Positions 48,839-56,231 of a stretch of 64,000 bases of DNA are shown piece by piece. This stretch comes from DATEPR01 sp036491115. GTDB taxonomy: Bacteria > Actinomycetota > Actinomycetes > Mycobacteriales > Pseudonocardiaceae. The notes under the pieces were generated by a model. It worked only from the letters and a program-made list of their open reading frames with translations. It was not told the origin of the DNA and ran no database searches. A program made the translations under genes and the position numbers. Where the stretch lies: the NCBI GenBank assembly GCA_036491115.1, contig DASXCQ010000013.1, positions 8,685 to 72,684 on the forward strand. The letters are read 5' to 3'. Within the stretch, counting starts at the first letter, position 1, and the number at the start of each line of letters is the position of its first letter.

Positions 48839-50625
48839 ACCGTCGTCGCCTCGGCCGGCTCGCCGGGATGTTCCTGTTGGACGGTTTCCGCGCCGCGCCC
48901 GGGTGGATGACGCTGGTCACGACGATGCTGGTGGTGGGCAGTGTCGCCATGACGTGCTACCCGCTGGGGTACCGGCTGCTGGTGGACGGCGCCCTGGCCG
49001 GCTCGACGGGCGACGTCGTGTGGGGTGTCGTCGTGGTCGGCGGCCTGATGGGCCTGGGCTGGCTGCTCAACGCGATCGCCGCGACCGACTCGATGGCGCT
49101 GTCCGACCGCATCGCCCACTACCGCACGGCTGAGCTGATCAAGCTGATCAGCGGCGTGTCCGGCATGGAACACCTGGAACGGCCGGACTACCTGACCGAG
49201 GTGGAGCGCATCAACGCCGGCCGGCGCCAGTTGGCCGCCGCGCCACGGCAGTTGCTGTCCGGAGTGGCCAGCGGCGCCCGGATCATCGTGCTGGTGGTGC
49301 TGTTGGCGACGGTGTCACCGTGGCTGTTGCTGCTACCGGTGGCCGCCGTGCCGCCGCTGGTCGCCGACCGGCTGGCCAAGCGGATCACCAAACGGGCCGA
49401 GGACGACATGGCCCACACGAAGCGGTTGGCCGGGATGTTGTTCGAGCTGGCCAGCAACGCGTCGGCGGCGGGGGAGGTGCGGTCGTACGGGTTGGCGCCG
49501 CATCTGGCGGCCGAGCATCGTCGGTTGTCCGACGAGGTGAATCGTCGTAGCAACCGTGAGGCTGCGCGGGTGTTGGGGGTTCGGGGAGGTGGGTGGCTGA
49601 TCTACGCGGCCGGGTTGATGGGCGCGATCGCGTTGATCGTGGTGCGGGCCTCCGACGGCGGGTTGTCGTTGGGGACCGTCCTGATGGCGGTGTCGTTGAT
49701 TCGTCGGTCCCGCAACCAGTTGGCGGCCACGGCGCAGCGGTCCGGTGCTCTGGTGAACATCCTGACGACCGTGGATCGGGTGTTCTGGTTGGAGGATCAC
49801 GCGGCTGAGCAGGCGGCCTCGGCCGGTTGTCTGCCGGCGCCCGCAGCGTTGCGGCAGGGGATCTCGCTGCGGTCCGTGTCATTCTCCTATCCGGGTACCG
49901 ATCGTTCCGTGCTGTCCGGCTTCTCGGCCGTCCTGCCTGCCGGTTCCACCGTGGCTCTGGTGGGGGAGAACGGTTCCGGCAAGACCACGTTGGTCAAGCT
50001 GCTGCTGGGGATGTATCGGCCGGATGGTGGGTCGATTCTGGTGGACGGGACCGTGCTGTCGGACATCTCTCCGACATCATGGCGGGCTCGGTGCACGGCT
50101 GCTTTTCAGGACTTCTCTCGGTTTCACCTGCCGGCTGTCGAGTCGGTCGGGGTTGCTGATCTGCCGTCTCGCCTGGACGAACCGTTGGCCGCGGCCGCGC
50201 TGGACCGGGCTGGTGCCGGGGATCTGCCTTCGCAGTTGCCGGATGGTCTTGCTACCGAGGTGGGGACCGTTTACACCGGTGGGCACGGGTTGTCCGGTGG
50301 GCAGTGGCAGAAGTTGGCTTTGGGGCGGGCTATGCGTCGGGATGATCCGCTGTTGGTGGTTCTGGACGAGCCCACCGCCAGTCTGGACGCACCTTCGGAG
50401 CATGCATTGTTCGAGCGGTACGCGGAGGCGGCCGGTCGGCAGGCTCGGCGGACCGGTGCGGTTACGGTCCTTGTGTCACATCGGTTTTCCACGGTGCGGA
50501 TGGCTGATGTGATCATCTTCGTGGACGCCGGGCATGCTGTGGAGTTCGGTAGTCATGAGGAGCTGGTGGCCCGGGGCGGGCGTTATGCGGAGCTGTTCGA
50601 CTTGCAGGCGGCCGGATACCGATGA
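48835..50625 (+). CDS. ABC transporter half-subunit (permease fused to ATPase), second of pair
   Basis: A 596-residue half transporter, translationally coupled to the first by a GTGA overlap. It has a six-helix membrane domain (about 10-320) and an ATPase domain with Walker A GENGSGKTTL, signature LSGGQWQKLALGRA and Walker B LVVLDEPTASLD. Both ATPase sites of the pair look complete. From about 49440 the third codon positions change from mostly C to mostly G and T until the stop. The membrane domain carries EEDMAHTKRLA-like coupling helices; the substrate is unknown. Confidence 0.9.
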   Translation: MNRRRLGRLAGMFLLDGFRAAPGWMTLVTTMLVVGSVAMTCYPLGYRLLVDGALAGSTGDVVWGVVVVGGLMGLGWLLNAIAATDSMALSDRIAHYRTAELIKLISGVSGMEHLERPDYLTEVERINAGRRQLAAAPRQLLSGVASGARIIVLVVLLATVSPWLLLLPVAAVPPLVADRLAKRITKRAEDDMAHTKRLAGMLFELASNASAAGEVRSYGLAPHLAAEHRRLSDEVNRRSNREAARVLGVRGGGWLIYAAGLMGAIALIVVRASDGGLSLGTVLMAVSLIRRSRNQLAATAQRSGALVNILTTVDRVFWLEDHAAEQAASAGCLPAPAALRQGISLRSVSFSYPGTDRSVLSGFSAVLPAGSTVALVGENGSGKTTLVKLLLGMYRPDGGSILVDGTVLSDISPTSWRARCTAAFQDFSRFHLPAVESVGVADLPSRLDEPLAAAALDRAGAGDLPSQLPDGLATEVGTVYTGGHGLSGGQWQKLALGRAMRRDDPLLVVLDEPTASLDAPSEHALFERYAEAAGRQARRTGAVTVLVSHRFSTVRMADVIIFVDAGHAVEFGSHEELVARGGRYAELFDLQAAGYR

Positions 50626-50641
50626 GGAGGTGGGCACCTCG

Positions 50642-51139
50642 TCATTCGGACCTACTCAGCCCCCGAGCCCGAGCCTCGCCCAAGAACTGAGGCCGCAAGG
50701 CCGCCAACAGAATCAGCACGCACAGTCCGGTGGTGAACGGCGCGATCAACAACCCGAAGCACCCGGCGAACGGTGAACGCGGCCCGGCTCCCGACGCCAA
50801 CGGCATCCGCGACACCAGTCGCGCACCGTAGAACAGGCCAGGAGCCAGCGTCGCCACATAGACCACGCCGATGATCGTGCGAAGCAGACTCGGGTGAGTG
50901 CCGCCGAGTATGCCGAAGGTAATGCCGGTGGCGATCCCGCCGGCCGCTGCCACGGCCAGCAACAGCACCAGCGTGCCGCCGATCCGCCGCCGCCGGTAGC
51001 GGCTGGTTCGGTCTCGCCACGACGTACCGACGAACGGAACCGGTACCAAGCCGTCATGCCGGGCGGCCGTGCCGCGCAACAGCGCCTCGTCGTGCTGCTC
51101 AGGCGACGTGCCGTGCTCGTCCCGCCGCCGTGCTGCCAC
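50642..51139 (-). CDS. hypothetical membrane protein, end of WXG operon
   Basis: A protein of about 165 residues with GTG start at 51139 and weak GGAA before it. The N-terminal 55 residues are charged (ARRRDEHGTSPEQHDEALLRG; GTSWRDRTSRYRRRRIGG), followed by three hydrophobic helices (GTLVLLLAVAAAGGIATGI, LRTIIGVVYVATLAPGLFYG, GCFGLLIAPFTTGLCVLILL). No family is recognised. It follows the WXG-domain gene, whose corrected stop is 15 bases upstream, and may act as an immunity or accessory membrane protein for that cargo, which is speculation from position. Confidence 0.6.
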   Translation of the reverse strand: MAARRRDEHGTSPEQHDEALLRGTAARHDGLVPVPFVGTSWRDRTSRYRRRRIGGTLVLLLAVAAAGGIATGITFGILGGTHPSLLRTIIGVVYVATLAPGLFYGARLVSRMPLASGAGPRSPFAGCFGLLIAPFTTGLCVLILLAALRPQFLGEARARGLSRSE

Positions 51140-52268
51140 GTTCCGTAACGTACCTAAAACAGGTCCTGCACGCCATGCAATGGGCGTTGTGGGTCGCTTC
51201 CGTGACGAACGCGCCCACGCCGTAACTGACCACCGGCGCCACGAACGGGCCGACATAGGGGATCGCGTCCGTGGCGAGCCCGGCGCCCAGGGCCGCGGCG
51301 TTCGCGCCGCCGTCGGCCAGGATCGCGTGCGTCCAGGACCAACCTTCCTCGTGGTCGGTCTTGGCCTGCGCCCAAGTCGCCGAGCCCGCCGCCGCCACGT
51401 CCAGCACGGGGATTCCGTCCAGCAGGCGGGAGAGCCGGGCACCGTCCTCCAGCGGCGCCCCGAGCGCCTTCGCCGCATCGCCGACACTGGAGCCGAGCAG
51501 TTCTCCGCCCTTGAACCTGCCGGAGAGCTTCTCCGCGTCCTCGAGGTCACCGGACAACTCGGTCCGCTCGCCTCGCATGTCCTTGAGTTCCTTGGCCAGA
51601 GTCTTCCTGGCGTCGCTGCCGGGTTTCGAGTACTTCCACTCCGCGTGCTTCTTGGAGTAGTTGGCCTTCGCCGCAGCGATGTCCTTCTTGATGTCACCGA
51701 CCCGGTCGGCCGGCAGCACGTAGTATCCCTTGAGGACAGTGCCGAGCCCGGCGAGGTCGGCGATGCCGGTGCCGTCGCCGCCGTCGTCCGCCATGTCCGG
51801 ATTGATCGCGGACAGGATGGCGTCCAGCGTGTCCGCCGCCGTCTGCCGGGCAGTGTCGGCGTTGGCCATCGCGGCCCTGGCGGCGCTGGTGAACGCCTGA
51901 ATCGCCGTCAACTGGCTGTCGGTGTAGACCCCGGCCGGTACTCCGGTGTCGGTGACCGGCACGCCGGCCGCCTTGGCCGCACTGACAGCGGTGTCCAGCT
52001 GCCGCTGCGCCGAGGCGAGCTGGGTCGCCAACGTCGATATGGCTTCGCCGCTGAGCCTCACCGCCTTGGACAGTTCGTCGCAGGCCGCACCGTCCTGACC
52101 CCAGGCGCCCTTGAAGGTATCCGCTGCATCGCCGTTCCACCCTGCGTCGGACACCAGCGAGTCGACGCGGTTGTTCAGGGTCGTTCTGATGTCCTCCAAC
52201 TGCGGGGCGACACCGGACAGGTCACCGGCGATCGCGCTCAGGCCGCTCACATTTCCGCCGATCTCCAT
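51099..52268 (-). CDS. WXG100-domain protein, probable type VII secretion cargo (3' frameshift)
   Basis: ATG 52268 opens 389 codons. The N-terminal 100 residues form a WXG100 helical hairpin (MEIGGNVSGLSAIAGDLSGV, DAGWNGDAADTFKGAW with W-N-G at 44-46). A long helical and charged middle part (about 170-260) leads to a glycine-rich hydrophobic end (ATDAIPYVGPFVAPVVSYG). This is the plan of LXG/WXG cargo. After THNAHC the reading looks wrong: adding one G near 51179 gives THNAHWHGVQDLF and a stop at 51154, a natural ending; the unmodified frame instead overlaps the next gene. No toxin domain is recognised. Confidence 0.75.
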   Translation of the reverse strand: MEIGGNVSGLSAIAGDLSGVAPQLEDIRTTLNNRVDSLVSDAGWNGDAADTFKGAWGQDGAACDELSKAVRLSGEAISTLATQLASAQRQLDTAVSAAKAAGVPVTDTGVPAGVYTDSQLTAIQAFTSAARAAMANADTARQTAADTLDAILSAINPDMADDGGDGTGIADLAGLGTVLKGYYVLPADRVGDIKKDIAAAKANYSKKHAEWKYSKPGSDARKTLAKELKDMRGERTELSGDLEDAEKLSGRFKGGELLGSSVGDAAKALGAPLEDGARLSRLLDGIPVLDVAAAGSATWAQAKTDHEEGWSWTHAILADGGANAAALGAGLATDAIPYVGPFVAPVVSYGVGAFVTEATHNAHCMACRTCFRYVTERGSTAAGRARHVA

Positions 52269-52270
52269 GC

Positions 52271-52457
52271 TCAGCCCTTGTCCAGTGCGGACAGCATGGT
52301 GTCGAACAGCTCCACCACGTCCGAGTCGTTCTTCTGGTAATTGTCGCGGCGGCGGCGCCAACTTGGGCTCAAGGCCTTGCAACGTCTTGGATTCGGTGCC
52401 GAACGCGGCCGCCACCGTCTGGATGTCGCTGAGCACGACTGGGTATCCCTTGCCCAC
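52271..52457 (-). pseudogene. ESX-like small cargo/partner gene, internally deleted
   Basis: GTG 52457 follows a fine GGGGAGGG site and gives MGKGYPVVLSDIQTVAAAFG then TESKTLQGLEPKLA, the front of a WXG100-size helical protein (related actinobacterial families are about 100 residues). After a GCC repeat near 52355 the next recognisable part is in another frame: RDNYQKNDSDVVELFDTML then SALDKG and TGA at 52271, two bases before the WXG gene. About 40-45 residues between the two parts are missing and the total is 187 bases, not a multiple of three. The gene cannot make the normal protein. Confidence 0.72.
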
Positions 52458-52459
52458 CG

Positions 52460-52770
52460 CTATGCCCTCCCCTGCATGTTTTCGGCCAAGGTCGCACCGC
52501 TCCATCGCCACAGGCCGTCCTCAGCTATCGGGTCCACCTGCACATGCATGATGTCGGCGTTCCGCAGGAAATTGACATAGTCCCGCATGGTGATGCTGAT
52601 CCACGGCTGATATTCACCGAGAACTCGACGAGAGCCTCGGGCGATGTGAAGGCCAGCCCGACCGGTGCGCCGCCGTCGGCCAAGCGTCGCGTTTCGATGT
52701 TCAGGCCACTCCGATCGGAGTTCGGGCGGGCAGGAACGAAGACGAGATCGGTGTCGCGGGGCAGTTCCAT
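52460..52770 (-). pseudogene. SAV_915-like protein gene, one-base frameshift
   Basis: ATG 52770 starts MELPRDTDLVFVPARP and runs in one frame to EALVEF at 52621. Past that point the meaningful sequence lies in another frame: LGEYQPWISITMRDYVNFLR, then ADIMHVQVDPIAEDGLWRW, ending at TAG 52460. One C deleted at about 52620 restores a 103-residue protein. It resembles short actinobacterial proteins (SAV_915 or SseB-like) that accompany type VII cargo genes; this name is tentative. The stop is 2 bases before the ESX-like gene, so this is the first gene of the operon. Confidence 0.7.
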
Positions 52771-52830
52771 GTGCCCACGCCTCCCTGGGTCGGCAGCGGC
52801 CTGGGAGCGTACCTCGACGATCACGTCGTT

Positions 52831-52853
52831 ACGGGCGAAACAGAAAAGCCCGT
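52831..52853 (-). terminator. hairpin downstream of the LLM oxidoreductase
   Basis: ACGGGC (52831-52836) pairs with GCCCGT (52848-52853) around an A-rich 11-base loop (GAAACAGAAAA). It is placed between the LLM stop (52894) and the SAV_915-like start and would end LLM transcription on the minus strand. Confidence 0.5.
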
Positions 52854-52893
52854 CCCTCGTCGCTGTGCGAGGAGAGGGAACTCCGGACGCGGG

Positions 52894-53667
52894 TTACCGT
52901 TGGACCGGCGGGCCTGCTGCGATGCGGTCGGTGATCTCAGCCGGTTCCGTCCACCGGGTTTCCAGCCACCACGTGGCACCTGCCTCGGCGTAGGGCGCGA
53001 CCCGCTCCTCAGCCGTGGCCGGATCGGCAGGTGTCTCACCATCGACGACCACGTCCAGGTCAGGTGCTCCGCCGTTGGCTGCCAGCCAGCTGCGGATGGC
53101 GCGGATGTCGTCCGGTGATCGTGGGCCGGTGAACTGGGTGATGATGCCGGCGCAGCGCAGGACCCGGCGCATCGACTTCGGTCGAGGCCATACCGCGACC
53201 ACCCAGATCGGGACGGTGGCGCGGCCGGTGTCGTCGGGCGTCGCCGTGAACCGGTAGTGGCGACCGTGGTAGCTGCCGCCGCCCGACCACAGCGTGCGGA
53301 TCAGGTCGATGCCCTCGTCCATCATCTCGGCTCGGGTCCGCAGGTCGGTCTGTTCGCCCGCGTCCGGCAGCGCCGGGTCGACCGCGCCCACTCCGATACC
53401 CAGCACCGCCCGCCCACCGGAGATCCGGTCCAGCGTGGCCACCTGCCCGGCCACCTTCCACGGCCGCCGCCACGGCAGCGGGGTCAGGTTGGTGCCGAGC
53501 GCCACCCGGTGGGTGGTCGCCGCGAGAGCGGCCAGCAGTGTCCATGCGTCGACCCCATAGGCCAGCTCCGGCACGAACACGCCGTCCCAGCCGGCCTCCT
53601 CGGCCCGCCGCCCCAACTCGATCTGCTCGGTCACCGGCCCACCGGGCAACACCACGCCGTACTTCAT
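52894..53667 (-). CDS. LLM class flavin-dependent oxidoreductase
   Basis: A 257-residue luciferase-like monooxygenase fold protein, slightly short for the family. MKYGVVLPGGPVTEQIELGR, AEEAGWDGVFVPELAYGVD, GTNLTPLPWRRPWKVAGQ, ATLDRISGGRAVLGIGVGA and WSGGGSYHGRHYRF are the usual blocks binding FMN or F420. The late TPADPATAEERVAPYAEAGATWWLE matches the last TIM-barrel helices. Neither cofactor nor substrate can be decided. It stands alone, upstream of the decayed WXG operon and separated from it by a hairpin. Confidence 0.88.
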   Translation of the reverse strand: MKYGVVLPGGPVTEQIELGRRAEEAGWDGVFVPELAYGVDAWTLLAALAATTHRVALGTNLTPLPWRRPWKVAGQVATLDRISGGRAVLGIGVGAVDPALPDAGEQTDLRTRAEMMDEGIDLIRTLWSGGGSYHGRHYRFTATPDDTGRATVPIWVVAVWPRPKSMRRVLRCAGIITQFTGPRSPDDIRAIRSWLAANGGAPDLDVVVDGETPADPATAEERVAPYAEAGATWWLETRWTEPAEITDRIAAGPPVQR

Positions 53668-53696
53668 GTCCGATGTCTACCGCAGGCGGCCGACAC

Positions 53697-54203
53697 TCAC
53701 AGGCTGACCAGCAGACCCGTCCCGACCGCGAGCACCACGCCGACCAGCGGCGGCACCCGGAACAGCAGCAGACCGGTCCCCAGCAGCAGCATCACCCCAC
53801 CCAACACGGTGTGCGCCGCCGTCCAGGCCAGCGACCCGGCCGACTGGGCCAGCAGCGCCACCACGGCCAGGCCCAGCGACCGCAGCGCCGACCGGAACCG
53901 GCGCAGATGGATCAGCCGGGCACGCAGCTTGTCCAGCAGCAGCACCAGGAACGGCGGCAGCAGCACCGCGACCGTCGCCGCTGCCGCGCCCCAGTAGCCG
54001 TCCACGAAGTAGCCGACCGCGATCAGGTACAGGCCGTTCGGGCCTGGGCTGATGTTGCCCACGGCAAGCGAACTGAGCAGCAACTGGTCCGGCGCCAGGC
54101 CGGCCGCCGACAGCTGGCCGCGCAGCACCGGCAGCGAGCCCAGGCCGCCGAAACCGAGCAGGCTGGCCAGGAACACGGCGACGAACGTCTGCGTGAGGGT
54201 CAT
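53697..54203 (-). CDS. chromate transporter (CHR family), C-terminal half protein
   Basis: A 168-residue membrane protein of the CHR family with about five to six helices. FLASLLGFGGLGSLPVLRGQL contains the conserved F-G-G block, and SSLAVGNISPGPNGLYLIAVGYF the P-G-P block. Short CHR proteins occur as tandem gene pairs encoding the two halves of a transporter that exports chromate, or sulfate-like anions. Its start overlaps the stop of the other half (54200) as ATGA. It is last in the run VOC-CHR-CHR. Confidence 0.87.
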   Translation of the reverse strand: MTLTQTFVAVFLASLLGFGGLGSLPVLRGQLSAAGLAPDQLLLSSLAVGNISPGPNGLYLIAVGYFVDGYWGAAAATVAVLLPPFLVLLLDKLRARLIHLRRFRSALRSLGLAVVALLAQSAGSLAWTAAHTVLGGVMLLLGTGLLLFRVPPLVGVVLAVGTGLLVSL

Positions 54204-54736
54204 TCGTCGGACTCTCCGCCGCTGAACACGGCGGGGAACGCGATCCCGGCTCCGATCGCGATCACCAGCATGATCAAGGGATTGTCGATCAGGAAAGCCA
54301 GTCCCAAGTAGACCGCGAACAGGATCGGGCCGCGTAGGACGTGCGTGCGTTTCAGGGTGTCCCGCAACAACTGCACAGCCAGCGCCACCGCGAAGCCGGC
54401 CGCCATGCCGGCTACCGCGCGCAACGGCGTCGCCGCGCCGGGCAGCCCGCTGACCTCGTGGTAGACCTCGGCCAGGGTGATCGTGATGACCACCGACGGC
54501 AGCATCAGGCCGGCCAGCGCCGCCACCAGACCGCGGATGCCGGCCACGGCCCGTCCGATGAGCAGCGCCTGGGCCAGGATGGTGATGCCGGGGGTGAGCC
54601 GGGACAGGACCATCGTGTCCAGGAACTCGTCCTCGTTCAGCCAGCCGCGCCGCAGCACCATCTCCCGCATGGCGACGGTGGTGGCACTGCCACCACCGAA
54701 CGACGTCGCACCGATGCGGGCGAAGGCCAGCAGCAC
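54200..54736 (-). CDS. chromate transporter (CHR family), N-terminal half protein
   Basis: A 178-residue CHR protein starting at GTG 54736. FARIGATSFGGGSATTVAMREMVLRRGWL carries the conserved F-G-G-G block, and VLSRLTPGITILAQALLIG the second block, where P-G-I replaces the usual P-G-P. About five to six helices follow. It pairs with the downstream half by an ATGA overlap; the two should assemble into one transporter. Chromate resistance is the known role in some bacteria; other anions are possible. Confidence 0.87.
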   Translation of the reverse strand: MLLAFARIGATSFGGGSATTVAMREMVLRRGWLNEDEFLDTMVLSRLTPGITILAQALLIGRAVAGIRGLVAALAGLMLPSVVITITLAEVYHEVSGLPGAATPLRAVAGMAAGFAVALAVQLLRDTLKRTHVLRGPILFAVYLGLAFLIDNPLIMLVIAIGAGIAFPAVFSGGESDE

Positions 54737-54767
54737 ACCCAGCCAGCGCCCCCGTGCCGGGGGCGGA

Positions 54768-55166
54768 TCAAAACTTCCAGCTGCGGTCCGGGGTGGCCAC
54801 GTCGATCTCGATGCCGTCCGGGTCGAGGAACTTGAAGAAGCGCGGCGGCCACTGCTCCTTGTCCTCGCCGTAGATCTCGATGCCGAACTCCTTCAGCGCC
54901 GCCACCACGGCCGCGGTGTCCTCGATCTCGACGCCGACGTGATTGGGGCCGAGGTTGCCGCGCGACCACGGGGTGATGTCCACGCGACCCTCGTCCGGCC
55001 GCAACAGGGAAAAGTTGACCTCACCGTCGGACAGGTCCATCGCCTTGCCCGGGTAGTGGCCCGGCGTGCGCTCGCCGCCGAGACGCTTGAAGCCGAACAC
55101 CTTTTCGTAGAAAGTGGCGGTCTTCTCCAGGTCCGATGTGACGACGCCGATGTGCCGGATTCGCAT
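54768..55166 (-). CDS. VOC family protein (glyoxalase/dioxygenase fold)
   Basis: A 132-residue metal-dependent fold protein. RIRHIGVVTSDLEKTATFYE opens the first beta-alpha-beta-beta-beta unit with a His; LGPNHVGVEIEDTAAVVAAL opens the second, and RFFKFLDPDGIEIDV holds the Glu. His and Glu are in the metal positions used by methylmalonyl-CoA epimerase, lactoylglutathione lyase and lactone-type enzymes. ATG 55166 follows GGAGG. It is divergent from the IclR gene and near the tricarboxylate operon, so it may be part of the same catabolic route. It could be co-transcribed with the chromate pair. Confidence 0.85.
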   Translation of the reverse strand: MRIRHIGVVTSDLEKTATFYEKVFGFKRLGGERTPGHYPGKAMDLSDGEVNFSLLRPDEGRVDITPWSRGNLGPNHVGVEIEDTAAVVAALKEFGIEIYGEDKEQWPPRFFKFLDPDGIEIDVATPDRSWKF

Positions 55167-55195
55167 TTCGCCTCCGAGATGTCTGCTGGACGGAA

Positions 55196-55211
55196 ACTCT
55201 GTCCGTAGAGT
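55196..55211. promoter_or_regulatory. inverted repeat in the IclR-VOC promoter gap, IclR site candidate
   Basis: ACTCT-GTCCGT-AGAGT is a perfect inverted repeat. It contains the half-site TGTCCGTA (55200-55207), which recurs inverted before the TctB gene (56197-56204). A 12-base direct repeat, AGATGTCTGCTG, flanks the gap at 55177-55188 and 55294-55305; the second copy covers the IclR start codon. Autoregulation by IclR is inferred. Confidence 0.5.
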
Positions 55212-55295
55212 CGACGGCTGCACTGTACGGCGTGAGTCTGCTCGGGTCAAGACGACTTTCGGCAGGGTGGACAATCCTCGGCAGAGTGCGCCAAG

Positions 55296-56090
55296 ATGTC
55301 TGCTGTGCAGAAGGATAATCCACCTGGCGATGGTGCGACGCCGACCTATCCCATCTCGTCGGTCGACAACGCGCTGCGGCTGCTGCAGCTGTTCCGCGAG
55401 CGGCAGTCCGTCCGGTTGACCGACGCGTGCGCGTATCTGGACGTCGCGCACTCCACGGCCCACCGGCTGCTCGCCATGCTGGTGCACCACGGCTTCGCCG
55501 TCCAGGACCCGACCACCCGCGCCTACCGGCCAGGACCCACCCTGGTGGAGATCGGGCTGGCCGTGGTGCAGAAGATGGACATCCGCCAGCAGGCCAGGCC
55601 GATCCTGGAGAAGCTGGCCGCCGAGTTCGAGGAGACCGTGCACCTCACGGTCCTGGAAGGTCCGCAGGTCAGGTTCATGGACGCGGTGGAGAGCGAGCGC
55701 ACCCTGCGGGTCGTCGCGCGCACCGGCAACGTGCTGCCGGCGCACTGCACGTCGGCCGGCAAGGCGCTGCTCGCCGAACTGTCCCCGGCCCGGCTGCGCG
55801 AGCTGTACCCGCAGGCCAGGCTCACCACCCAGACGTCGTCGTCCCTGGCCAGCCTGCGCGCGCTGGACGTGGCACTGGACGACGTGCGCGAACAGGGCTA
55901 CGCGACCAACTACGAGGAGAGCGAGGAAGGCGTTGGCTCCGTGGCCATCGCGTTGCACGACACCACTGGCAGAGCCGTGGCCGCGATCGCGGTCGCCGTA
56001 CCGGTCAGCAGACTCACCCCCAAGGTGCGCACCCACATCGTCCGCGCGCTGCGCGAGGCCCAGGACGACTTCCGCACCTCGCTCGGCTGA
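55296..56090 (+). CDS. IclR family transcriptional regulator
   Basis: A 264-residue regulator. The winged helix is at about residues 20-85 (YPISSVDNALRLLQLF, LTDACAYLDVAHSTAHRLLAML, then FAVQDPTTRAYRPGP); the effector domain follows (ETVHLTVLEGPQVRFMDAVE, VLPAHCTSAGKALLAELSP, GYATNYEESEEGVGSVA). ATG 55296 has a weak ribosome site; GTG 55305 is an alternative. IclR proteins sense aromatic or carboxylic acids. Its gene precedes the tricarboxylate transport operon on the same strand and shares half-sites with that promoter, so it is the likely regulator of uptake and of the divergent VOC gene. Confidence 0.92.
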   Translation: MSAVQKDNPPGDGATPTYPISSVDNALRLLQLFRERQSVRLTDACAYLDVAHSTAHRLLAMLVHHGFAVQDPTTRAYRPGPTLVEIGLAVVQKMDIRQQARPILEKLAAEFEETVHLTVLEGPQVRFMDAVESERTLRVVARTGNVLPAHCTSAGKALLAELSPARLRELYPQARLTTQTSSSLASLRALDVALDDVREQGYATNYEESEEGVGSVAIALHDTTGRAVAAIAVAVPVSRLTPKVRTHIVRALREAQDDFRTSLG

Positions 56091-56132
56091 CCCTCGCCAC
56101 AGCGCGGAAACCGTTACCCCGCAAGCTTTTCC

Positions 56133-56153
56133 GGCGGTCTCACCAGGACCGCC
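56133..56153 (+). terminator. hairpin after the IclR gene
   Basis: GGCGGTC (56133-56139) pairs with GACCGCC (56147-56153) around a 7-base loop, 43 bases beyond the IclR stop and directly before the -35 of the next promoter. It separates the regulator from the transporter operon. Confidence 0.55.
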
Positions 56154-56154
56154 C

Positions 56155-56204
56155 TTGACTCCCCGACGGGCCTCGGACTACCTTCCCTGTCTGTAGTACG
56201 GACA
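56155..56204 (+). promoter_or_regulatory. promoter and operator of the tricarboxylate transport operon
   Basis: TTGACT (56155-56160) and TACCTT (56179-56184), 18 bases apart, form a fair sigma-70-type promoter. Just downstream TGTCTGTA-G-TACGGACA (56188-56204) is a palindrome with 7 of 8 matches. Its half-site TGTCCGTA also occurs before the IclR gene. A protein bound here would block transcription initiation, consistent with IclR repression relieved by the substrate. Confidence 0.58.
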
Positions 56205-56231
56205 TAGTGTCTGTCCAATGGAGGACGACCC

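Noticed and set aside
46988..50625. The ABC pair as a bacteriocin or lanthipeptide exporter
   Set aside because: There is no peptidase C39 domain on either half and no precursor-like small gene with a leader motif in the flanking 1 kb.
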